A DNA stretch of 64,000 nt. Origin: UBA5078 sp040384465 (GTDB lineage: Bacteria; Pseudomonadota; Gammaproteobacteria; Pseudomonadales; Pseudohongiellaceae). Shown piece after piece: positions 1 to 8,706 of the stretch. Both the position numbers and the translations under genes were made by a program. The stretch covers positions 124,001 to 188,000 of the forward strand of contig JAZKJF010000008.1 in assembly GCA_040384465.1 (NCBI GenBank), in the 5' to 3' direction. The notes beneath the pieces were generated by a model, which searched no databases, had not been told where the DNA came from, and saw only the letters and a list, made by a program, of their open reading frames with translations. Position 1 is the first letter of the stretch. Each line of letters opens with the position of its first letter.

Positions 1-498
1 TTCCGTATCGGAGAGACCACGGTATTTGTCCGGCAACGGACGCAGCGCTTTGGTGAGCAGACGCAGCGAGCTGATCCACACGGTCAGCTCGCCTTTCCCC
101 GTCTTGAAGACCTTGCCTTCCACGCCCACGATGTCCCCCAGATCGAGACTCTTGATCTCAGCCAGCAATTCCTCTGGTAACTCTTTGGGATTGAAGTACA
201 GCTGTATCTGCTCAGACACATCCTGAATCACCAGGAACGGCCCACGCATGCGAATGACGCGTCCTGCCACTTTCACGTTGACCTGCAGGCCATCGATCTC
301 TTCCTTGTCCTTCTCACCATAGGCGGCGATCAGATCGCGCGCATAATGAGTACGACGAAAATCATTCGGAAACGCATTGCGTTTGCCGCGAATGGCATCC
401 AGTTTCTCGCGGCGCTGCGCGATCAGTTTGTTTTCGTCGTGATGCGAATCATCACCTGCTGGTGTTGCCTGTTCATTGTGATTTGTCACTGGATTCAT
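1..498 (-). CDS. lysS: Lysyl-tRNA synthetase, class II (N-terminal part)
   Basis: Only the first 166 codons lie in the window; the rest runs off the left edge. The reading frame contains a lysine/arginine-rich N-terminal helix (LIAQRREKLDAIR), then an OB-fold anticodon-binding domain with GRVIRMRGPFLVIQD, and ends in RPLPDKYRGLSDTE, the conserved junction into the class II catalytic core of LysRS. The family attaches lysine to tRNA-Lys. Its ATG overlaps the prfB stop codon (ATGA), the usual prfB-lysS coupling of gammaproteobacteria. The last residues present are intact; no frame break is seen. Confidence 0.95.
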   Translation of the reverse strand, partial: MNPVTNHNEQATPAGDDSHHDENKLIAQRREKLDAIRGKRNAFPNDFRRTHYARDLIAAYGEKDKEEIDGLQVNVKVAGRVIRMRGPFLVIQDVSEQIQLYFNPKELPEELLAEIKSLDLGDIVGVEGKVFKTGKGELTVWISSLRLLTKALRPLPDKYRGLSDTE

Positions 499-1593
499 AG
501 CCCCATTTTCAAACTTGCTTCGATAAACTTGTCCAGATCACCGTCGAGGACGGCGCCGGTATTACTGATCTCTACGCCGGTCCGCAGATCCTTGATCCGC
601 GACTGGTCCAGCACGTAGGAACGAATCTGACTGCCCCAGCCGATGTCGGATTTCTCCGCTTCGATTTCCTGTGCAGCCTCGCGGCGTTTCAACTCTTCCA
701 TCTCATAGAGTTTGGCTTTCAACTGTTTAATCGCCTGATCCTTGTTCTTGTGCTGCGAGCGCTGGTTCTGACACTGCACGACGATGCCTGTCGGCTCGTG
801 AGTCAGACGAATTGCGGAGTCGGTCTTGTTGATGTGCTGACCACCGGCGCCACTGGCACGATAGGTATCGACGCGCACATCGGACATGTTCAGATCAATC
901 TCGATATCATCATCGACCTCGGGAGACACAAACACCGAAGAAAACGAGGTGTGCCGACGATTGCCGGAATCGAAAGGAGATTTACGCACCAGACGATGCA
1001 CACCCGTCTCGGTCCGCAGCCAGCCGAAGGCATACTCGCCAGTCAGATGAATGGTCGCACTCTTGATGCCCGCGACTTCGCCAGCGGACACCTCCACGAC
1101 CTCAACACCGAAACCCTTGGCCTCTCCCCAGCGCAGATACATGCGCAGCAGCATGTCGGCCCAGTCCTGCGCCTCGGTACCACCGGAGCCCGCCTGAATA
1201 TCGACGAAGGCATTGTTCATGTCCATCTTGCCGGAGAACATGCGGCGGAATTCCAGCGCCTCGAGTTTTGCACCCAGGCTTTGCAGTTCCACGTTCACTT
1301 CGTTGAAGAGGTCTTCATCGTCCTCGTCTTCAGCCAGCTGCAGCAGTTCCCGGCAATCGGCCAGACCACTGTGCATGTGATCTATGGTGTTGACGACCAG
1401 TTCCAGTTCCGCACGTTCCTTGCCGAGTGCCTGCGCGACTTCGGGTTTGTCCCAGACATTGGACTCCCCCAGTTCCAGCTCCACTTCCTTCAGCCGATCT
1501 TTCTTTTCATCGTAGTCAAAGATACCCCCGAAGGATCTCGGTGCGGGCGGTAAAGTCCTTGATTTTCAGCTGCGTTAAATTGGTCTCGATCAT
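495..1593 (-). CDS. prfB: Peptide chain release factor 2 (programmed +1 frameshift)
   Basis: RF2 recognises UGA and UAA stop codons and triggers peptide release on the ribosome. The gene is split between two frames. An ATG at 1593 opens 25 codons ending RGYL, followed by an in-frame TGA at 1516-1518. A +1 shift at CTT-TGA-C then continues as DYDEKK into the long frame, giving 365 aa, the E. coli length. The codon-recognition motif SPF falls at about residues 205-207 and the peptidyl-hydrolysis GGQ at 250-252, as in E. coli RF2; residue 246 is Ala, the common form. The stop overlaps the lysS start. Confidence 0.97.
1515..1530 (-). promoter_or_regulatory. RF2 autoregulatory +1 frameshift site
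   Basis: On the minus strand the sequence reads CGGGGGTATCTTTGAC. It has the three elements known from prfB: a Shine-Dalgarno-like G run a few bases upstream, the slippery CTT codon, and the poorly terminated TGA-C context. Low RF2 favours slippage and so more RF2. The match to the family pattern is essentially complete. Confidence 0.95.
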
Positions 1594-1713
1594 GCGCGTC
1601 TCAAATGCTGTGTCTGGTGGCGGAAAAGGCGGGCATTTTACCCTATTCCTCACGCGATAAGACAGCGGGCTGCCGGTTAACCGCCCGTCGGGGCAATCTG
1701 CTAAACTCCCGCG

Positions 1714-3789
1714 ATGCAAAAATCTCCCGATCAAATCCTCGAAAATGCCGAAATAGTCTGGCAGGAAAATGGCGCGCCCTACTCCAGCCGTTTTGCCGAT
1801 ATCTACTTTTCACGTCAGGGTGGACTCGAAGAAACCGAGCACGTGTTTATCGCGGCCAATCGGTTGCAGGAGCGTTGGCAAACGCTTGATACGCTCCTGC
1901 GCGAAGAGGTGTCAACAGACACCAACTCCGATAGGACTCCCCAGCGCTGCTTCACGATTGCAGAATTGGGCCTCGGCACCGGCCTCAATTTCCTGTGTTG
2001 CTGGCGAGCCTGGCAACAACTGCAACCGACGCATTTGCGCTTGCACTATATCGCCTGCGAGAAATTCCCCATGCAGACGAGCATGCTTGCGCAAGCGCTG
2101 GCAAGCTGGCCGGAGCTGAGTAATTTCAGTGTGAGTCTGCTCAATGCCTACCCGGATCACTCGCCGGGTTATCACCGCTTGCAGCTGCACAGCCAGGACG
2201 GTGGCAGCGCAGTGACTCTCGATCTTTACTACGGCGACGCGGCTGAGATGCTCGCCGCCCAACCGCTGCGTGATCGGGTTAAAGTCGACGCCTGGTTTCT
2301 CGATGGCTTTGCGCCACGCGTCAACCCGGACATGTGGAGCACGGCCTTGCTCGCAACGATGGCGCGTCTAAGCAGGTCCGGTACCACCTTGAGCACCTAC
2401 AGCGTGGCCGGTCAGGTCGTGCGCAATCTGCAGGAGTGTGGATTTCAAGTCAGCAAGCAACCGGGTTTCGGCCAGAAGCGCCACATGTTGCATGGTGAGT
2501 TTGTGAGGAGCGCACAGACCGCATCCACTTCCAAAGCGAGTGCACCCTGGCTGCAACTTCCCGACTACACTGCCACCACTCGCGAGGTTATCGTCATCGG
2601 GGCCGGACTGGCGGGTTGCAGTGCCGCTTATGCACTGGCCAGGCGCGGGTTTCACGTCACCGTGCTGGAGCAGCATGGAGAGATCGCCAGCGGTGCCTCC
2701 GGTAATCGGCAGGCAGTGTTGCAGTGCCGTCTCAGCAACGCGGTCAACGCTGGCTGGCAGTTCAACCTGCAAGCGTTTCTGTATGCGTCTCGACACTTCA
2801 ATGCGATCCAGCGGGACAGCGCTGACATTCAATGGCATCCCTGTGGTGTGCTGAACCTCGACACCGCCTTCAGCTCCCGGCGTGAACGTTGTCCGGAGGT
2901 TCGGTTGGAGTTCTATTCAGAGCAGGTCGTGCGCAGAGTCGAGCAGCAAGAGGCGGCAGCACTCTGTGGCATGGCGATCGATGGTGGCGGCAATTTCCTC
3001 CCGCTGGGGGGCTGGCTCAATCCCGTCGCGCTGTGCCGAGCCTGGCTACAGCATCCCTTGATCCAGTTCGTCGGCAACACTCCTGTTGAACGCTTGGAGT
3101 ACCAGAACAGACAGTGGCAAATCTTCAGCGCTGGTCAAAGCGACGCAATCTGCAGCGCACCTACTGTCATCATTGCCAACAGTTTTGCCGCACAGCGCTT
3201 CAGCCAGACTGCTTGCCTGTCGTTGACGCCATTGCGGGGACAGGTCAGTTATCTGCAGGAATCGGCAGCGACCCGCTCTTTACGCAGCGTCGTCTGCGGG
3301 TTGAGCTATGTGAGCCCCGCTCACGCAGGCCAGCACAGTGCCGGAGCCAGTTACTCGAAGGATGTCAGTGACCTTGCTATCTCCAGCAAAGAACACCAGG
3401 AAAACGTGGCAGGTATCAGCGACCATTTCGAAGGTCGACCACTGAGCGTCGAGGCCCTCAACGGCGGCAGAGTCTCGGTGCGAGCGAGCACCGGCGACCG
3501 TATGCCCATCGCTGGACCGGTGCCGGACTTCGCAGCATTGGCGGCCTTGTACCCCACCCTGAAACAATGGGAAAGACAGGCACCCACCCAACTTCCTCCC
3601 TGCCTGCCCGGCCTGTACATCAATGTCGGCCATGGCTCCCACGGAGTGACCAACTGTCCATTGATAGGGGAGTACCTGGCAAGCCTGATCGGAAACGAAG
3701 TAAGTCCGCTGCAGCAGCCGCTGAGCGACTGCCTGCATCCGGCACGCTTTCTACTGAGGGAATTGCGCAGGTTGCCAGCGGGGCGTTAA
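1714..3789 (+). CDS. mnmC: Bifunctional tRNA wobble-uridine enzyme MnmC
   Basis: MnmC finishes the mnm5(s2)U34 modification of tRNAs. The C-terminal FAD domain removes the carboxymethyl group and the N-terminal SAM-dependent domain methylates the product. The 691-aa protein has the methyltransferase part at about residues 1-245 (ELGLGTGLNFL SAM loop, DAWFLDGFAPRVNPDMW). The oxidase part begins near residue 290 with the dinucleotide-binding VIVIGAGLAGCSAAYALA and ends with NVGHGSHGVTNCPLIGEYLA. Both halves are full length, so it is the fused form. It is monocistronic and its stop codon overlaps that of the convergent aminopeptidase gene, leaving no room for a dedicated terminator. Confidence 0.95.
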   Translation: MQKSPDQILENAEIVWQENGAPYSSRFADIYFSRQGGLEETEHVFIAANRLQERWQTLDTLLREEVSTDTNSDRTPQRCFTIAELGLGTGLNFLCCWRAWQQLQPTHLRLHYIACEKFPMQTSMLAQALASWPELSNFSVSLLNAYPDHSPGYHRLQLHSQDGGSAVTLDLYYGDAAEMLAAQPLRDRVKVDAWFLDGFAPRVNPDMWSTALLATMARLSRSGTTLSTYSVAGQVVRNLQECGFQVSKQPGFGQKRHMLHGEFVRSAQTASTSKASAPWLQLPDYTATTREVIVIGAGLAGCSAAYALARRGFHVTVLEQHGEIASGASGNRQAVLQCRLSNAVNAGWQFNLQAFLYASRHFNAIQRDSADIQWHPCGVLNLDTAFSSRRERCPEVRLEFYSEQVVRRVEQQEAAALCGMAIDGGGNFLPLGGWLNPVALCRAWLQHPLIQFVGNTPVERLEYQNRQWQIFSAGQSDAICSAPTVIIANSFAAQRFSQTACLSLTPLRGQVSYLQESAATRSLRSVVCGLSYVSPAHAGQHSAGASYSKDVSDLAISSKEHQENVAGISDHFEGRPLSVEALNGGRVSVRASTGDRMPIAGPVPDFAALAALYPTLKQWERQAPTQLPPCLPGLYINVGHGSHGVTNCPLIGEYLASLIGNEVSPLQQPLSDCLHPARFLLRELRRLPAGR

Positions 3790-5120
3790 CTGAAGAACCT
3801 GCTGATCACACGATAGAGGCTGTGAGCATCGTCGCTGCCAGCCAGCTCGCGGATCGAGTGCATGGCAAATGTCGGCACGCCGATATCCACCGTCTCGATT
3901 CCGATCCCCGCCGCCGTAATCGGCCCGATGGTGCTGCCGCAGGCCATGTCGCTACGGACCACAAAGGCCTGTACCGGCACCTCGACCTGTGCACACAGGG
4001 ATTTGAAATAAGCCACCGAGCGACTGTTGCTGGCGTAACGCTGGTTGGCGTTGATCTTCACGACCGGGCCCTGGTTGAGGATCGGGCCATGGTTGCCGTC
4101 GTGTTTGTCCGCATAATTCGGATGAACGCCGTGGGCGTTGTCGATGGAGATCAGCATGGAATGACGAATCAGTCGCTCCAGGTCTTCAGCACGCCTGTCG
4201 ACGCGCGGCGATGTGCAACCCAGGATTCTCTCCAGCACAGAGCGCAGGAACGGCCCCTGAGCGCCGGACGCAGACGCGCTTCCTACTTCCTCATGGTCGG
4301 AGCAGATCAGCATGTTGCAGGTCTCTCCGCCACCGCACAGCAAGGCCTGCAAAGACACGTAGCAACTGAGCAGATTGTCCAGCCGCGCCGAGGAGATGAA
4401 TTCCTCATGCAAGCCGATCAACGCCGGGCGCTGGGTATCGTAGAAACTCAGCTCGTGACTGAGAACACGCTCAGCATCTGGTCTGCCACATTGCTCATGC
4501 AGCCAGCGTAGCAGCAACTCGTCGAAAGAGCTGTCACGGACACCAGAGATGGACAATAAGGGGGGCAGATCTTTCTGCGCGTTGATGGATTTGCTCTGGT
4601 TGGCTTCCCGGTCCAGATGAATAGCAAGACTCGGAATCACAGCGACCGGCTTCTTCATGTCGATCAGACAGGAATGCAGCTGCTGATCACGCGTGATGAA
4701 GTCAACGCGCCCCGCAATCGAGAGATCACGATCAAACCAGGGATTGAGCAGCGCACCACCGTAAACCTCGACGCCCAGCTGCAGGTAATTGTTCTTACGC
4801 AGGTCCGGCTGCGGTTTGATGCGCAGGCACGGGCTGTCTGTGTGTGCCCCTGCCAGCCTGATACCGGGGTAAATCGCATCCGCACTGGCGGGCGTGGTGG
4901 CGGGCAGATTGAAAGCAATGATTGACGAGCCATTACGGGTGACAAAATAGCGCCCCCCGGCTTGCAATTCCCAAGCATCAATCTCGTCAAGCGGCTGAAA
5001 TCCGGCCGCCAGAAGTGTTTGAGACATCTGGCTGACCGCATGAAAGGGAGTCGGAGAGGCGGCGATGAAGTCCAGCAGTCCTGTGTTAAAACTGTTCTTG
5101 TCCAACGCCTGTCTCGTCAC
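3786..5120 (-). CDS. apeB: M18 family zinc aminopeptidase
   Basis: This is a cytosolic dinuclear-zinc aminopeptidase of the aspartyl aminopeptidase family, which removes N-terminal residues from peptides. The 444-aa protein carries the family's metal and catalytic segments: AGAHTDSPCLRIKP, SDHEEVGSASASGA, and near the C-terminus SDMACGSTIGPITAA. Start is GTG at 5120, preceded by AGGAG with a 7-base spacer. The C-terminus meets mnmC tail to tail with overlapping stop codons. The FKBP gene follows the same strand upstream but the gap contains no clear shared signal. Substrate preference cannot be read from the sequence. Confidence 0.93.
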   Translation of the reverse strand: MTRQALDKNSFNTGLLDFIAASPTPFHAVSQMSQTLLAAGFQPLDEIDAWELQAGGRYFVTRNGSSIIAFNLPATTPASADAIYPGIRLAGAHTDSPCLRIKPQPDLRKNNYLQLGVEVYGGALLNPWFDRDLSIAGRVDFITRDQQLHSCLIDMKKPVAVIPSLAIHLDREANQSKSINAQKDLPPLLSISGVRDSSFDELLLRWLHEQCGRPDAERVLSHELSFYDTQRPALIGLHEEFISSARLDNLLSCYVSLQALLCGGGETCNMLICSDHEEVGSASASGAQGPFLRSVLERILGCTSPRVDRRAEDLERLIRHSMLISIDNAHGVHPNYADKHDGNHGPILNQGPVVKINANQRYASNSRSVAYFKSLCAQVEVPVQAFVVRSDMACGSTIGPITAAGIGIETVDIGVPTFAMHSIRELAGSDDAHSLYRVISRFFS

Positions 5121-5155
5121 TCGTTTGCTCCTGACTTTCTAAGCCGTGGACGCTC

Positions 5156-5863
5156 TTACTGCGCCTTCACTTCCAGCAGTTCGACGTCAAAAATCAGCGC
5201 AGAGTGTGGGCCGATCGGACCTGAACCTGTTTCACCGTAGCCCAATGCTGCCGGGATGAAGAGACGCCATTTGTCGCCGGCTTTCATCAGTTGCAGTGCT
5301 TCTGTCCAGCCTGCTATCACCTGACTTACGCCAAATTCAGCTGGCTCGCCACGGTCCACGGAGCTATCGAACACGCTGCCATCAATGAGCGTGCCGTGGT
5401 AATGCGCCAACACAGAGTCCTGCAATGTGGGGGATGTACCCCCTGCAGCCCCTTCGGTCAGAACCAGATATTGCAGCCCGGACGCAGTCGTGATCACGCC
5501 CTCTTTCTGAGCATTTTCGGCTAGAAAGGCTTCACCCTCGGAACGCGCTGCTTCCATTTCAGCAGCCTGTCTGTCCATCATCTGCTGCTGGAAGCTCTGC
5601 AGTGCTGTCATCATCTGTTCTTCAGTCAGTTGCGGCTGACCACCGACAACATCACGAAAACCGGCAAAGAAGGCGTCCATATTGATGGAATCCATGATGC
5701 CCTGTCCGGCCAGATTCTGGCCGATGTTGACGCCGATGCTGTAACTGATCTGATTCTCTTCGCTCGTCAGATCAACAGCATTATCGGCTGCTTGCGCCTG
5801 AGTGGCGGAAATCATGACTGCCAGCACGGCGCTGCTCAGAGTCGGTAATCGTCGAAAATTCAT
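5156..5863 (-). CDS. FKBP-type peptidyl-prolyl isomerase (FkpA/Mip type)
   Basis: A 235-aa exported folding helper catalysing cis-trans isomerisation of prolyl bonds. The ATG at 5863 is chosen because it gives a classic signal peptide (MNFRRLPTLSSAVLAVMISA, cleavage after AQA near residue 25) and has AAGGA 7 bases upstream; the frame is open further upstream. Residues about 30-115 form the helical dimerisation arm of Mip/FkpA proteins (ISYSIGVNIGQNLAGQG). Residues about 125-233 are the FKBP domain (LVLTEGAAGG, GTLIDGSVFDSS, GWTEALQLMKAGDKWRLFIP, YGETGSGPIGPHSALIFDVEL). Location should be periplasmic. Confidence 0.92.
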   Translation of the reverse strand: MNFRRLPTLSSAVLAVMISATQAQAADNAVDLTSEENQISYSIGVNIGQNLAGQGIMDSINMDAFFAGFRDVVGGQPQLTEEQMMTALQSFQQQMMDRQAAEMEAARSEGEAFLAENAQKEGVITTASGLQYLVLTEGAAGGTSPTLQDSVLAHYHGTLIDGSVFDSSVDRGEPAEFGVSQVIAGWTEALQLMKAGDKWRLFIPAALGYGETGSGPIGPHSALIFDVELLEVKAQ

Positions 5864-6093
5864 GTTGAAGTCCTTAATTGGAGGTTTCTGTAAAGTGATA
5901 TACCGATTTTGAGTGCAGGCGAACGGACGTGCCGACATCGGGCAGCAAATACTAACCGTAGTCGAGGCCGATTTCCACCGACCCGCCGGGGCTGTCAGGG
6001 ATCAGAGGCATCGGTTATGCTGCCAGCCTGACCAGACGGGCTACTCTGTCCAGCCGTTCGGATATCAGTCACTCGCAAAGGAACACCACTATT

Positions 6094-6636
6094 GTGAACA
6101 AAATCTCTGTGCTGTCGGCGCGCCGCTTTTCCTTCATGCGCCTCGTTGCTGCAACGGCCACCATCGCACTGCTTAGCACCAGCTGCTCCCAGCGCTTCGC
6201 CGTGACTCTGAACGATCAGACACTCTACGACCCACGCGTGATTGCTTCCGAACAACACTTTGCGGACCCGGGCTTGCAAGGCTGCGTGAATTTCGCTCTG
6301 CAACAACCGAATGCGACCTTGGAAAGTTTGAGAGTACTGGCCTGCCCTGGCTGGGAAATCGAGGCGCTGGACGGCATCGCGATACTCGTAGCGCTGCAGT
6401 TTCTCGATCTAAGCGATAACCGCATCAGCAGTCTGGCGCCACTGCAGCCACTGCGTAACTTGAGTTCCATCAGCATTCTCAACAATCGTGTCACCGACAT
6501 TGCTCCACTGCTGTCGATGGTGACTTTGACCTCTGCCACATTAACCGGCAACGACAATATCCAGTGCAGTCAACTCGATATCTTGAATGACAAACTCGGC
6601 CAGAACCTGCGTCGACCGGCCGACTGCCGCGATTGA
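6094..6636 (+). CDS. Putative lipoprotein with leucine-rich repeats
   Basis: I do not recognise a named family. The 180-aa product starts at GTG 6094, with AAGGA about 11 bases upstream. It has a basic N-terminus, a hydrophobic stretch and a lipobox ending LLSTSC (Cys31), so it is likely a lipoprotein. Residues about 85-145 contain short leucine-rich repeats (LQFLDLSDNRISSLAPL, then LSSISILNNRVTDIAPL) of the internalin-like SDS22 type. Two cysteines (positions about 64 and 84) and a C-terminal pair may form disulphides. Such repeats usually bind protein partners. The gene is alone on its strand and ends 12 bases from the convergent miaE stop. Confidence 0.75.
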   Translation: MNKISVLSARRFSFMRLVAATATIALLSTSCSQRFAVTLNDQTLYDPRVIASEQHFADPGLQGCVNFALQQPNATLESLRVLACPGWEIEALDGIAILVALQFLDLSDNRISSLAPLQPLRNLSSISILNNRVTDIAPLLSMVTLTSATLTGNDNIQCSQLDILNDKLGQNLRRPADCRD

Positions 6637-6648
6637 CAGTGGCGCGTG

Positions 6649-7284
6649 TTACGCCTGCAGGCCGGGCACGTGGTCAGCAACAGTGGCCAGATTCGGCACA
6701 CCGCTGTGAAAACGAAACTCGTTGTCCGGCGAACTGATCAGCTCATGTTCGACAGCACGAAAACGTTCGATGTGGGGAGTGAGATCTTCGTCAGCATACA
6801 GCGTGGCGAGCGCCAGGTAGTCCTGATAGTGCCGCGCCTCGGATTTCAACAACCCGCGATAGAACCTCGCCAATTGCGCATCCAGTAGTGGCGCAATACG
6901 AGCGAACCGTTCACAGGAGCGGGCCTCGACAAAAGCACCAACAATCAGCGTGTCGGTCAGCACATGACGCCGATCATTGCGGATGTGTGCGCGCAACCCT
7001 CCGGCATAACGCGATGCGCCCAGATGGACATACTCGATATTGCGTTGCCCCAGCAGCCTGACGACCTGTTCGAAGTGTAACAACTCTTCTCTGGCCAGTT
7101 GCGCCATCTTCTGCAACAACTCAGTCCGATCCGAATAACGGTAGAGTAGATTCATCGCCGTAGCCGCTGCCTTTTTTTCACAGTTGGCGTGATCAATGAG
7201 CAGGACCGACTGTTGCCGCACGGCTTCTTCAAGCCAGGCATCGGGCGTAGGACAGGGAAGGAATTCGAGAATTTCACTCAGCAT
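6649..7284 (-). CDS. miaE: tRNA-(2-methylthio-N6-isopentenyl-A37) hydroxylase
   Basis: MiaE is a non-haem di-iron monooxygenase that hydroxylates ms2i6A37 to ms2io6A in tRNAs reading U-starting codons. The protein (211 aa from ATG 7284; the frame continues to a TTG at 7296) is an all-helical ferritin-like bundle. Iron-ligand segments are visible: EELLHFEQV, VEARSCERF and SEARHYQDY, with an early helix ending NCEKKAAATAMNL. The organism should therefore also have miaA and miaB. It is the last gene of a minus-strand run bamC-rmuC-miaE, 45 bases after rmuC. Confidence 0.93.
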   Translation of the reverse strand: MLSEILEFLPCPTPDAWLEEAVRQQSVLLIDHANCEKKAAATAMNLLYRYSDRTELLQKMAQLAREELLHFEQVVRLLGQRNIEYVHLGASRYAGGLRAHIRNDRRHVLTDTLIVGAFVEARSCERFARIAPLLDAQLARFYRGLLKSEARHYQDYLALATLYADEDLTPHIERFRAVEHELISSPDNEFRFHSGVPNLATVADHVPGLQA

Positions 7285-7329
7285 GATGGCTAACAATCTT
7301 AAAGGCTAATGGAGGGATGAGGGAACCGA

Positions 7330-8688
7330 TCAGCTGCTCTGATCTTCCAACTGATCAGGTTCATCAGCACCCGCCTGTGCCAATATCTGTTCAGGATGTT
7401 TCTTGCTGGCTCGCGCGCCCAGGTGCTTCAGTTTTTCGATGCGCGTGATCAGATTGCCCTTACCCGAAATCAGTTTGTTGTGGGCTTTGTCGTAACTTTT
7501 TTGGGTCGCATCGATACGGCCACCAATTTCTTCCAGATCTCCAACAAAGGCCACAAACTTGTCATAGAGCGCGCCTGCAGAATTCGCGATCTCGATGGCA
7601 TTCTGGCTCTGTTGCTCATAGCGCCAGATGTTTTGAATGGTCCGTAACGTCGCAAGCAGTGTCGAAGGGCCGACCAGAATGATGTTCTTCTCGAAAGCAT
7701 CCGTGAACAGCCCACCGTCCTGCTGCACCGCGACGGAGAACGCCGCTTCCACAGGCATGAACAGCAGTACGAAATCGAGCGAGTTAAGCGTCATCAGGTT
7801 CTGGTAATCCTTGCTGCTCAGCGCCTTCACATGGGAGCGCACGGAGTGGACATGCTGACGCAACAACTCGGCGCGACGCTCTTGATCACTCTCGGAACAA
7901 TAACTCTCGTAGGCTTTGAGGGAGACCTTCGCATCGATCACTACATGCTTGTTTTCAGGCATGTGCACAATCACGTCTGGCTGCGACCGTGAGCCATCTT
8001 CAGCCCGCAGATTCACCTGGGTCTCGTATTCGCGCCCTTTCACCAGCCCGGATTTTTCCAGTATGGATTCCAGTATCACTTCACCCCAGGTGCCTTGGGT
8101 CTTGTTTTCCCCTTTGAGAGCGTTGGTGAGATTGACGGCGTCTTCGCTGATACGAGTATTGAGTTCCTGCAGCCCCCGGATCTCCTTCGCCAGCGAGAAG
8201 CGTTCCTTAGCCTCGCGGTCGTAGGTCTCCTCTACTTTTTTCTCGAAATGCAGAATTTTTTCATTCAGGGGTTTGAGGATTTCACTGATGCTCTCGCGGT
8301 TGCTGACAGTGAACCTGCGGCTCTTCTCTTCCAGAATTTCATTGGCAATGGACTTGAATTCGAGAGACATCTGCTCACGAGCCTGCTGCAGAAGAGCCAG
8401 CTTCTCGGCAGACTGTTTGCGTTCCTGTTCCAGGGTAGTTTGCAGATGAGTGATCTGTTCACGATAGCGGGTAGCAGACTCAGACAATGTCTGGACTTCG
8501 CTTTGCAACACAGCGATACGCTGCCCCTGCGAGTCTATTTCTGCCTGTCGTGACAGCAGCCGCTCTTCCTGCACCGCGACTTTGCCAGACAGATCTTCCA
8601 GGGGCTTACGCCGAAACAGAGCGGCGCATGTGATCACCAGTATGACAACCAGCACCGCAAGCACAATCAGCTCTGGCGTCACGGGCAT
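7330..8688 (-). CDS. rmuC: RmuC family DNA recombination protein
   Basis: RmuC limits recombination between short inverted repeats; its nuclease-like domain is inferred from fold relationships rather than shown biochemically. The 452-aa product has an N-terminal membrane anchor (about residues 6-25), then a long coiled coil rich in Gln and Glu (about 35-130), then the conserved RmuC domain from about 150 to 420 (TQGTWGEVILESILEKSGL, QPDVIVHMPENKHVVIDAKVSL, LMTLNSLDFVLLFMPVEAAF). The domain order is standard for the family. It lies 18 bases after bamC. Confidence 0.95.
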   Translation of the reverse strand: MPVTPELIVLAVLVVILVITCAALFRRKPLEDLSGKVAVQEERLLSRQAEIDSQGQRIAVLQSEVQTLSESATRYREQITHLQTTLEQERKQSAEKLALLQQAREQMSLEFKSIANEILEEKSRRFTVSNRESISEILKPLNEKILHFEKKVEETYDREAKERFSLAKEIRGLQELNTRISEDAVNLTNALKGENKTQGTWGEVILESILEKSGLVKGREYETQVNLRAEDGSRSQPDVIVHMPENKHVVIDAKVSLKAYESYCSESDQERRAELLRQHVHSVRSHVKALSSKDYQNLMTLNSLDFVLLFMPVEAAFSVAVQQDGGLFTDAFEKNIILVGPSTLLATLRTIQNIWRYEQQSQNAIEIANSAGALYDKFVAFVGDLEEIGGRIDATQKSYDKAHNKLISGKGNLITRIEKLKHLGARASKKHPEQILAQAGADEPDQLEDQSS

Positions 8689-8706
8689 ATTCGACAGGCT
8701 CCGGCC

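Noticed and set aside
1484..1593. prfB as a broken gene or sequencing error
   Set aside because: The in-frame TGA has the exact context of the programmed RF2 frameshift and the joined protein has the E. coli length and motif positions.
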